From the NCBI RefSeq assembly GCF_003096415.1, contig NZ_QEKH01000031.1:1-61938 (forward strand): a DNA stretch of 61,938 nt, written 5' to 3'. The position numbers were made by a program, and so were the translations under genes. The notes under the pieces were generated by a model, which searched no databases, was not told the DNA's origin, and was given only the letters and a program-made list of their open reading frames with translations. Source of the stretch: Victivallis vadensis. GTDB taxonomy: Bacteria; Verrucomicrobiota; Lentisphaeria; Victivallales; Victivallaceae. This document shows positions 27,106-34,300 of this stretch, in pieces (position 1 is the first letter of the stretch; each line of letters starts with the position of its first letter).

Positions 27106-28215
27106 ATGTCCAAGAATTATAAAATCGCCGTGCTGCCGGGCGACGGCACCGGCCCGGAAGTGATCGCCGAAGCCGTGAAGGTCCTCGACGCCGCCGGCAG
27201 GAAGTTCGGCTTCACCACCGAGAAGGAATACTACAACTGGGGCGGCGCACACTACCTCGCCACCGGCGAAACCCTCCCCGCCGACGCCAAGGAACAGCTT
27301 GCCCGTCATGACGCGGTGCTGCTCGGCGCGATCGGCCACCCGGACGTGAAGCCGGGCGTGCTGGAAAAAGGCATCCTGCTGAAGCTGCGCTTCGACCTCG
27401 ACCAGTATATCAACCTGCGCCCCGTGAAGCTCTTCCCGGGCGTCGAAACCCCGCTGGCCAACAAGAAGCCCGAGGACATCGACTATGTGGTCGTGCGTGA
27501 AAACTCCGGCGGCGTCTACACCGGCATGGGCGGCAACGTGCAGATCGACACCCCCGAGGAAGTCGCGTGCCAGAACTGGATCTACACGCGTTCGCAGGTC
27601 GACCGCTGTTTGAAGTTCGCGTTCGAGCTGGCCGAAAAGCGCCACACGAAGGAAAATCCGTGGCGCGGCCTCTCCGAGGAGGACAAAAAGGCCGGTTACA
27701 CCTCCCAGCTCACGCTGGTCGGCAAGACCAACGTGCTGACCTATGTCTGCGGGCTGTGGGAACGCGCCTTCAACGCGATGGCGAAGAATTACCCGACCGT
27801 CAAGACCGCCTACTGCCATGTGGACGCGGCCACGATGTGGATGGTGAAGAATCCGGAGTGGTTCGACGTGGTCGTGACCGAGAACCTGATGGGCGACATC
27901 ATCACCGACCTCGCCGCGATGACCTCCGGCGGCATGGGCGTCGCCTCCGGCGGCAACCTGAATCCGAAGGGCGTCAGCATGTTCGAGCCGATCGGCGGCT
28001 CCGCCCCCAAGTACACCGGCAAGAACGTGATCAACCCGCTCGCGGCGATCGGCGCGGCGGCGATGATGCTCGACTTCCTTGGCGAAAAGGATGCGGCCAA
28101 AGCGATCGAAAAGAGCATCGAGTACGTGACCGGCAACAAGCTCAAGTCGATGGCTGCCGGCAAGATGGGGTATTCCACCACCGAGGTCGGCGACCTCGTG
28201 GTCGAAAACCTCTGA
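27106..28215 (+). CDS. leuB: 3-isopropylmalate dehydrogenase
   Basis: A 369-residue beta-decarboxylating dehydrogenase. LPGDGTGPEV opens the protein. GHPDVKPGVLEKGILLKLRFDLDQYINLRPVKLFPG carries the LeuB substrate Arg residues, and VVVRENSGGVYTGMG and DVVVTENLMGDIITDLAAMTSGGMG supply metal and substrate ligands. EPIGGSAPKYTGKNVINPLAAIGAAAMML is near the NAD site. The enzyme makes 2-oxoisocaproate in leucine synthesis. Related tartrate or isocitrate dehydrogenases share the fold, but the sequence favours LeuB. The next gene follows after 22 bases. Confidence 0.9.
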   Translation: MSKNYKIAVLPGDGTGPEVIAEAVKVLDAAGRKFGFTTEKEYYNWGGAHYLATGETLPADAKEQLARHDAVLLGAIGHPDVKPGVLEKGILLKLRFDLDQYINLRPVKLFPGVETPLANKKPEDIDYVVVRENSGGVYTGMGGNVQIDTPEEVACQNWIYTRSQVDRCLKFAFELAEKRHTKENPWRGLSEEDKKAGYTSQLTLVGKTNVLTYVCGLWERAFNAMAKNYPTVKTAYCHVDAATMWMVKNPEWFDVVVTENLMGDIITDLAAMTSGGMGVASGGNLNPKGVSMFEPIGGSAPKYTGKNVINPLAAIGAAAMMLDFLGEKDAAKAIEKSIEYVTGNKLKSMAAGKMGYSTTEVGDLVVENL

Positions 28216-28237
28216 TCCGACCGGGAGGCTCCGCATC

Positions 28238-29125
28238 ATGGAACTGGATATTCCGGGAATCCTGGAGCGCTGCAGCGAACCCGGCGGCGCTTATCTGCCG
28301 CTCCGCCGCCGGGGGCTCGACGCCCTCGTGCAGCGGGAGTGGCAGTCGCGGGGCCACGACCCGATGGAAACGGCAAAGCGGCTCGACGACTCCTCGGCGC
28401 ATATCTTCAAGAACCGTAAGAAGATCCGCGCCGGGCTGGTCGATGATGTCTTTGTCAAGCGTTACAACTACCGGGGGCTCTGGACGGCGTTCCGCCGCTC
28501 CTTCAAGCTCCCGCGTCCGATGCGGGTGCTGGCGGGCGCAATCCGGCTGAAAGAGTACGAAATTCCGACGCCGGAGGTGTTCGCCGCGATCCGCACGGTC
28601 CGCTGGGGCCTGCCCCATCACGATTACCTGATCACCGCCCGAACCTCGCCGATGCAGTTCTACTGCGACAAACTGGCGAAGGAATTCGCGCTCGGCGATC
28701 CCTACCGGCAATTCGTCTCCGGCGTAGTGTCGCTGATGGTCAAAATGCACGGTGCGGGCGTCGAACACGGCGACCTGAGTCTGCGCAACATTTTCTGCCG
28801 GAAAAGCCCGGCCGGCGTCTATTCCGACTGGGGTGTGATCGACCTCGACGGCTGCAAAGTGTACACGGAGGACCTGCCGGAGTCCCGGCGGCGGCGCGAG
28901 CTGGCGCGCGTGATCAGCTCCTTTCTGCGCTGCGTCCGTGAGGAAGCGCCGGACATCAAGCCGGATGTGACGGCGATTATTTTTGATTTTGCCTGCAAGT
29001 ATCAGGAGCTTTCCGGCTGCAACCTCGCCGGAAGCAACCTCGATGCGCGCGTGGAGTATCTGGCGGGACGGGTCCGCAAGGACCAGACTCCGTCCCCGAA
29101 AAAGAAAAAGAGTCAGGAAAGCTGA
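28238..29125 (+). CDS. Lipopolysaccharide kinase-like protein (WaaP/KdkA-type)
   Basis: A 295-residue protein kinase-fold member of the Kdo/WaaP group. Lys74 is in VFVKRYN, the catalytic loop is HGDLSLRNIF (177-186) and the metal-binding segment is VIDLDGCKV (about 200-208). Such kinases phosphorylate inner-core heptose or Kdo of LPS at the inner membrane. A related eukaryotic-like small-molecule kinase is an alternative. The tail is highly charged (PKKKKSQES). It lies in a series leuB-this-rnc-ADH-PfkB with 3-22 base gaps or overlaps. lpxA and a GT9 gene elsewhere in the window fit LPS assembly. Confidence 0.8.
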   Translation: MELDIPGILERCSEPGGAYLPLRRRGLDALVQREWQSRGHDPMETAKRLDDSSAHIFKNRKKIRAGLVDDVFVKRYNYRGLWTAFRRSFKLPRPMRVLAGAIRLKEYEIPTPEVFAAIRTVRWGLPHHDYLITARTSPMQFYCDKLAKEFALGDPYRQFVSGVVSLMVKMHGAGVEHGDLSLRNIFCRKSPAGVYSDWGVIDLDGCKVYTEDLPESRRRRELARVISSFLRCVREEAPDIKPDVTAIIFDFACKYQELSGCNLAGSNLDARVEYLAGRVRKDQTPSPKKKKSQES

Positions 29126-29128
29126 ACC

Positions 29129-29827
29129 ATGGCCCGGAATATCGAAGAACTGAAAAAGCGGCTGGGATTCGCCGGTCCCTGGTCCAACCGCCTGGCCGAA
29201 GCGGTGACCCATCGCTCCTACGCGGTGGAGAACAACCTCGGCTATGACAACCAGCGGCTGGAGTTTCTCGGCGACGCGGTGCTGGAGATTATCCTGACCG
29301 AATACTTGTTCCACCTTTACCCGGATGCGGCGGAGGGGGAAATGACCAAGATCCGTTCCGCGCTGGTCCGCGAACCCGCCCTCGCGCGGCTCGCCCGCCG
29401 CTTCGAGCTGGGCGAATATCTGCTGACCGGCCGCGGCGAACATGACTCCGGCGGCGCCGACCGCGACTCCACGCTCGCCGACCTGTTCGAAGCGGTGCTG
29501 GGGGCGTTCTACCTCGACGCGGGATTCGACGCGACCCGGCAGTTCGTGACCGGGCTGATCCGCGACGAGTATCCCGACCCGCGTTCGCTGCTGACCTCGA
29601 TCAATCCGAAAGGGCAGCTTCAGGAGTACTCCCAGCGCCACTGGGGGCTGACTCCGAAATATTCGATCCTGCATACTTCCGGGCCGGAGCATCTGCCGGT
29701 CTACGAGGTTGAAGTCCGCCTGTCCCGTTACAACGCGGTCGGCCGCGCCGCCAACCGCAAAGCGGCCGAAGGGGATGCGGCCCGGCAGCTTTACCGTTAT
29801 CTGTCAAACAAGGAGCCGGAAGCATGA
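29129..29827 (+). CDS. rnc: Ribonuclease III
   Basis: A 232-residue double-stranded RNA endonuclease. The signature NQRLEFLGDAVLEII (41-55) has the metal-binding Glu and Asp, and DLFEAVLGAFYLD provides the second acidic cluster. The C-terminal double-stranded RNA binding domain (about 155-228) runs NPKGQLQEYSQRHWG to AAEGDAARQLYRYL. It processes rRNA precursors and degrades duplex RNA. The stop overlaps the following alcohol dehydrogenase start by four bases, an odd pairing that suggests coupling without shared function. Confidence 0.95.
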   Translation: MARNIEELKKRLGFAGPWSNRLAEAVTHRSYAVENNLGYDNQRLEFLGDAVLEIILTEYLFHLYPDAAEGEMTKIRSALVREPALARLARRFELGEYLLTGRGEHDSGGADRDSTLADLFEAVLGAFYLDAGFDATRQFVTGLIRDEYPDPRSLLTSINPKGQLQEYSQRHWGLTPKYSILHTSGPEHLPVYEVEVRLSRYNAVGRAANRKAAEGDAARQLYRYLSNKEPEA

Positions 29828-30927
29828 GTTACTCCCTCTCTTTTCCCGGAACAATCATCTTCGGAGCCGATGAGCGCCGCAAACTCGCCGAACTCCTGCC
29901 GGCGGGACCGGTGCTGTTCGTTGCGGGGCGGCATTCGGCTTCCCGGATCCAGTCCGAAATCGTCCCGGCGCTGGGCGGGCGGAGTTTTGAACTGATCGCC
30001 GACATCAGCCCGGAACCGCCGCTGGCCGATGTGGAACGCGCCCTCGCCGCCGCCCGGCGGATCGGCGCGGCATCGGTCGTCGGCTGGGGCGGGGGTTCGG
30101 CGATGGACACCGCCAAGAGCGTGGCGGCGCTGCTGCCCCTGCCCGGCCCGGTCGCGGATTACTTCTACAACCGCCGCGAAATTCCCGGACACGGCGTCTT
30201 TCTGGCCGAAGTGCCGACCACTGCCGGAACCGGAGCGGAAATCACTCCCAACGCGGTACTGCTCGACCCCGAAACCGGCATCAAGCAGTCGCTGCGCGGC
30301 ACCGGGCTGTACGCCGACCTCGCGCTCGTGGACCCGGAGCTGACCTACGACTGCCCGCCCGCCGTCACCGCCGCCAGCGGTTTCGACGCACTGACGCAGG
30401 CGATCGAGAGTTTCATCTCCCGCAAGGCCAACCCGGTCAGCAAAACGCTTGCGATGCAGGCGGCAAAGAATATCCTTTCCAGTCTGCACCCGGCATGGTC
30501 GGGTGAAATTCAGGCGCGCAATTTCGTCGCAGAGGGCAGCATGATGGCCGCGATGGCCTTCTCCAGCTCCGGGCTGGGCGCGGTGCACGGCATCGGCCAT
30601 CCGCTCGGCTCGATCCTCCATGTGCCCCATGGCGTCTGCTGTGCGGTGCTGCTGCCGACGATCCTGAAATGGAACCTCGAAGCGGCCCACGACGATCTCG
30701 AAGACCTCGCGCTCGCGCTGACGCAGGACCCGGACCCGGCCAACCTGATCGAGCTTATCACCGAACTGAGGAGCTGGCTGGAGCTGCCCGCCGATTTCAA
30801 GACTTACGGCCTCGCGCCGGAGCACTACGATTTCATCGTCAGGAACTGCCGTTCGGGCAGCATGAAATGCAATCCGCGCGACCTCTCCGACGACGACGTG
30901 CGCCGGATTCTGGAGGAGCTGTCATGA
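29824..30927 (+). CDS. Iron-containing alcohol dehydrogenase with a Gln at one metal position
   Basis: A 367-residue group III alcohol dehydrogenase. GGGSAMDTAK is at 89-98, PTTAGTGAE at 131-139, and Asp188, His255 and His269 are metal ligands. At position 192, where most members have His, this one has Gln (FDALTQAIESF). Related dehydrogenases with this Gln exist, so it may use a different or weaker metal site. It overlaps rnc by four bases at the start and the PfkB gene by four bases at the end, so the three are translationally coupled. The substrate is unknown; pairing with a sugar kinase hints at a sugar alcohol or phosphorylated sugar. Confidence 0.83.
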   Translation: MSYSLSFPGTIIFGADERRKLAELLPAGPVLFVAGRHSASRIQSEIVPALGGRSFELIADISPEPPLADVERALAAARRIGAASVVGWGGGSAMDTAKSVAALLPLPGPVADYFYNRREIPGHGVFLAEVPTTAGTGAEITPNAVLLDPETGIKQSLRGTGLYADLALVDPELTYDCPPAVTAASGFDALTQAIESFISRKANPVSKTLAMQAAKNILSSLHPAWSGEIQARNFVAEGSMMAAMAFSSSGLGAVHGIGHPLGSILHVPHGVCCAVLLPTILKWNLEAAHDDLEDLALALTQDPDPANLIELITELRSWLELPADFKTYGLAPEHYDFIVRNCRSGSMKCNPRDLSDDDVRRILEELS

Positions 30928-31847
30928 GGCACATCGCGGTTCTGGGGCCGAATCCGGCCTGGCAGAAAACGCTGTTCTTCGACCGCTTCCAGTACGACGG
31001 CATCAACCGCGCCCGCGAAATGCAGTGTTTCCCGGCCGGCAAAGGGATCAACTTCTGCCGCGCCGCGAAATGCCACGGCAAGGTGCCGTGCAAGCTGATC
31101 CAGTTCGGCGGCGGCGACACCGGCGGCTACATCTGCCGCGAACTCGGCAAAGAGGAGATGGACGTGTGGACCGTGCGCACCGTCGCGCCGACCCGGACCT
31201 GCTCGACCTGCCTCTGCCTCGCGACCCAGACCATGACCGAAATCATCGAACCCTCCTATGCGGCGACCACCGCCGAGGTCGCCTCGATGCTCGAATATTT
31301 TCACGAAGCCCTGGAGGGGGCCGAAGGCGCGGCTTTCTGCGGCACGCTGCCGACCGGCACCGATCCTTATTTGTACGGACGCGCCGCGCGTCTCGCGGCG
31401 GAGTTCCGCAAGCCGTTGCTGCTGGATTCCTATCAGAACCTCCAGCCGGTCTTCGACTCCGGCGCGGAATTGTGGCTCAAAATCAACGCCGATGAACTGC
31501 GCGCGATGACCGGCGAAGCCGACATCCGCGCCGCGTTGCGAAAGGTGTTCACTTTCAATGGCATCCGTTTCGTCGCGATCACCGACGGCCCGTCGGACGC
31601 CTGGTGCGGCGACGGAACCCGGACTGCGGTCTACCATCTCCCGGAACTGGAGAAAGTCGTCAATCCGATCGGCTGCGGCGACACCGCCAGCGCGGTCTGG
31701 ATGAGCGAAATCCTGTCGGGAACCGATCCCTTTGAAGCGTTCCGCATCGCGCTCGGCGCTGCCAGCGCCAACTGTCTTTCCGCCTTCCCCGGCAGCTACG
31801 ATCCCGCCGAAGCCGCCCGCATCGCCGCCGTCATCACCCTCGCCTGA
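30924..31847 (+). CDS. PfkB-family carbohydrate kinase (1-phosphofructokinase/LacC-like)
   Basis: 307 residues from the ATG at 30924, which overlaps the dehydrogenase stop as ATGA. An upstream open frame is not needed. GKGINFCRAAKCHG matches the LacC/FruK GKGINVA signature. NPIGCGDTASA is the PfkB catalytic signature with the Asp base. FGGGDTGGYICRELG and ITDGPSDAW support the fold. It would phosphorylate a sugar phosphate such as fructose-1-phosphate or tagatose-6-phosphate, but the substrate cannot be fixed. It is last in the leuB-led series; nagB follows after a gap with its own promoter. Confidence 0.83.
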   Translation: MRHIAVLGPNPAWQKTLFFDRFQYDGINRAREMQCFPAGKGINFCRAAKCHGKVPCKLIQFGGGDTGGYICRELGKEEMDVWTVRTVAPTRTCSTCLCLATQTMTEIIEPSYAATTAEVASMLEYFHEALEGAEGAAFCGTLPTGTDPYLYGRAARLAAEFRKPLLLDSYQNLQPVFDSGAELWLKINADELRAMTGEADIRAALRKVFTFNGIRFVAITDGPSDAWCGDGTRTAVYHLPELEKVVNPIGCGDTASAVWMSEILSGTDPFEAFRIALGAASANCLSAFPGSYDPAEAARIAAVITLA

Positions 31848-31948
31848 CCCTCTCCCGCGCCGCCGGAATCAAAATGTTCTTTCCCGTGCAAGTAAAACAT
31901 TTCAGTTAAAATTGTCGAAAAGTACATAGTTTGTTTTCAAACATCCAT

Positions 31949-31976
31949 TTGATTTTCCCCCCGGACGGGGTATTAT
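31949..31976 (+). promoter_or_regulatory. Sigma70-like promoter of nagB
   Basis: TTGATT, a 16-base spacer with a C-then-G-rich run (CCCCCCGG/ACGGGG) and TATTAT. The predicted start lies about 48 bases before the nagB ATG. The inverted C/G run between the elements may be a regulator site. Confidence 0.55.
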
Positions 31977-32029
31977 ATGCAGTGTACGGCAAGAACCTTT
32001 TAACTCAACAGCAATGGAGAATTTCTGTC

Positions 32030-32815
32030 ATGGAAGTCATCATCCGTCCCACCACCGCCCAGGCGGTCGAACTTACCGCCCGCCTGCTCGCCGACACCGT
32101 CAAGGCCAAGCCCGCCTGCAAGCTCGGCCTCGCCACCGGCGCCACCATGGAAGCGGTCTACGACGTGCTGGTCAAAATGAACAAGGCCGGAGAGGTCGAT
32201 TTCTCGCAGGTCACCAGCTTCAACCTCGACGAATACATCGGCCTCGGGCCCGACGATGTGAACTCCTACCGCTACTATATGAATCACCACTTGTTCGATC
32301 ACATCAACATCGACAAGCGCAACACCCATCTGCCGAACGGCCTCGCCGAGGACGAGCTTGCCGAGGGCATCAACTATGAAGCCGACATCGAAGACGCCGG
32401 CGGCATCGACGTGCAGCTGCTCGGCATCGGCAACGACGGCCACGTCGGCTTCAACGAGCCGGGTTCCTCGCTTTCCAGCCGCACCCGCGCCAAATCCCTG
32501 ACGCCGGTCACCTACCGGCAGAACTGCGTGTATTTCAATCCGCCGGAATCCATGCCCAAGCGCGCTTTCACGATGGGCGTCGGTACCATCCTCGACGCGA
32601 ATCGCGTGATCCTGCTGATCACCGGCGCCAGGAAAGCCGAAATCGCCGCCAGGGCGATCGAGGGGCCGGTCACCTCGATGGTGACCGCGAGCGCGCTTCA
32701 GATGCACCCGAATACGGTCGTGATCCTCGACGCCGACGCCGCCGCGCAGCTCACCCAGAAGGAGTATTACGACTGGGTCTTCGCCAACGAACCGAAGTGG
32801 GAAAACTACCGCTGA
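32030..32815 (+). CDS. nagB: Glucosamine-6-phosphate deaminase
   Basis: 261 residues from the ATG at 32030, preceded by a GGAGA Shine-Dalgarno and matching the family N-terminus (MEVIIRP); an upstream extension is open but unsupported. LGLATGATM and FNLDEYIGL are conserved, and GIGNDGHVGFNEPGSSL carries the catalytic Asp-His pair. The enzyme converts glucosamine-6-phosphate to fructose-6-phosphate and ammonia. A ROK-family gene follows after 20 bases, likely the same transcript, which suggests amino-sugar catabolism. It could feed on GlcNAc freed by the GH20 enzyme at 2936-4819. Confidence 0.94.
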   Translation: MEVIIRPTTAQAVELTARLLADTVKAKPACKLGLATGATMEAVYDVLVKMNKAGEVDFSQVTSFNLDEYIGLGPDDVNSYRYYMNHHLFDHINIDKRNTHLPNGLAEDELAEGINYEADIEDAGGIDVQLLGIGNDGHVGFNEPGSSLSSRTRAKSLTPVTYRQNCVYFNPPESMPKRAFTMGVGTILDANRVILLITGARKAEIAARAIEGPVTSMVTASALQMHPNTVVILDADAAAQLTQKEYYDWVFANEPKWENYR

Positions 32816-32835
32816 AGCGAAAGGAGCACTCCGCC

Positions 32836-34236
32836 ATGTCGATCAACGTCACCATGAAACTCGCGCCCGAACTCGATCCGGGCTTCCTCCCGGCCGCCCT
32901 CTGGAACCGGGAATACCGCAAACTGGTCGCCGCCGCCGGAGACCGGGCGGTCCGGCTCGCCGTCTGCCTCGAACGGGCCAACGGCACCGTGTCGCGCTTC
33001 GACACCGCGATCCTGCCCGAAGAAGAGTCCAACGATACGCTCAACCTGCGCTACGTCGAGCGGATCGTGAAGTTCCTGCTCTGGGCGCGCGGCGGCTGGA
33101 AAGTCACCATCGGCGGCAGCGCGAAGATCGCCGCCGGGCTGGCCCGCCTCTACTCGGCCGACGGCGAACGCGCTTTCGACCACAAGGTGATGGGGCGCAC
33201 CATCTACGACCGCGACTTCACCGTCGAAAGCTGCGCCTATGACGCGGCTCCGGCGGGCAAGGAGATCAGCGTGAAGCTCGGCGGACACTTCGACGGCTGC
33301 CGGATCGGCTTCGACCTCGGCGGCTCCGACCGCAAATGCGCGGCGGTCAAAGACGGGGAAACCGTCCACAGCGAGGAGGTCGTCTGGGACCCTTATTTCC
33401 AGAAGGACATCAATTACCACCGCGCCGGGATCATCGATTCGCTGAAGCGGGCCGCCGCCAAGCTCCCCCGCATCGACGCGATCGGCGGCAGCGCCGCGGG
33501 CGTCTATGTGGACAACCAGCCGCGCATCGCGTCGCTGTTCCGCGGCATTCCGGAAGCGGAATTCGCAACCAGAGTCCGGCCGATCTTCCTTGAAATCGCC
33601 AAAGAGTTCCCCGGCGTGCCGTTCATCGTATTGAATGACGGCGAAGTCACCGCGCTGGCCGGGGCGGTCAGCCTCGGAGAGAACGGACTGCTCGGCCTCG
33701 CGATGGGAACCAGCGAGGCGGTCGGCTATGTCCGTCCCGACGGCAGCCTGACCGACCATCTGAATGAACTCGCATTCGCGCCGGTGGACTACCGCACCGG
33801 AGCCGACGCTCCGCGCGACGAATGGTCCGGCGACCTCGGCGTCGGGGCAAGCTATCTGTCGCAGCAGGCGGTGGGCCGCATCGCGGGCAAGGCCGGTTTC
33901 GACTTCCCCGCCGGGACCCCGCTGCCGGAGCAGCTCAAGCTCGTACAGAAAGCGATGGCCGAACACGATCCGCGCGCCGCCACCGTCTACCGCACCATCG
34001 GCAGCTACCTCGGCTACGCGCTCGCCCACTATGCGGACTTCTACGAGCTCAAGCATCTGCTGCTGCTCGGCCGCGTCTCCTCCGGCGAAGGCGGTTCGAT
34101 CATCCTCGACACCGCCCGGGAAGTGCTCAAACAGGAGTTCCCCGAACTCGCGATCGGCTTCCACATTCCCGACGAGCAGTTCAAGCGTCACGGCCAGGCC
34201 GTGATCGCCGCGACCCTCCCGGAACTGGCGAAGTAG
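32836..34236 (+). CDS. ROK-family sugar kinase or regulator-like protein
   Basis: 466 residues from the ATG at 32836, behind an AAGGAG. Residues 1-150 are a distinct N-terminal extension. RIGFDLGGSDRKCAAVKDGE (about 155-174) is the ATP-binding start of the ROK actin-like fold, followed by GIGGSAAGVYVDNQ-like and DGEVTALAGAVSLGENGLLGLAMGTSEAVGYV segments. The four-ligand zinc motif of classical NagK/NanK (CGxxGC) is not evident, and the protein is longer than a typical kinase. No helix-turn-helix was seen. It follows nagB, so phosphorylation of GlcNAc or a related sugar is plausible but unproven. Confidence 0.75.
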   Translation: MSINVTMKLAPELDPGFLPAALWNREYRKLVAAAGDRAVRLAVCLERANGTVSRFDTAILPEEESNDTLNLRYVERIVKFLLWARGGWKVTIGGSAKIAAGLARLYSADGERAFDHKVMGRTIYDRDFTVESCAYDAAPAGKEISVKLGGHFDGCRIGFDLGGSDRKCAAVKDGETVHSEEVVWDPYFQKDINYHRAGIIDSLKRAAAKLPRIDAIGGSAAGVYVDNQPRIASLFRGIPEAEFATRVRPIFLEIAKEFPGVPFIVLNDGEVTALAGAVSLGENGLLGLAMGTSEAVGYVRPDGSLTDHLNELAFAPVDYRTGADAPRDEWSGDLGVGASYLSQQAVGRIAGKAGFDFPAGTPLPEQLKLVQKAMAEHDPRAATVYRTIGSYLGYALAHYADFYELKHLLLLGRVSSGEGGSIILDTAREVLKQEFPELAIGFHIPDEQFKRHGQAVIAATLPELAK

Positions 34237-34263
34237 ATTTTTCCATCCTGAAACGGAAAGGGC

Positions 34264-34300
34264 ATCGGGGATTTCGTTCCTTCAGAGCGAAATCCCCGAT
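34264..34300. repeat. Palindromic element B (16-bp arms, one G-U)
   Basis: ATCGGGGATTTCGTTC pairs with GAGCGAAATCCCCGAT around a 5-base loop, with one wobble. The core GGGATTTCG...CGAAATCCC matches element A at 16231. Like A it lies in a convergent gap, here between the ROK gene and sngC, with its right arm touching the sngC stop. It may terminate both transcripts. Confidence 0.7.
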
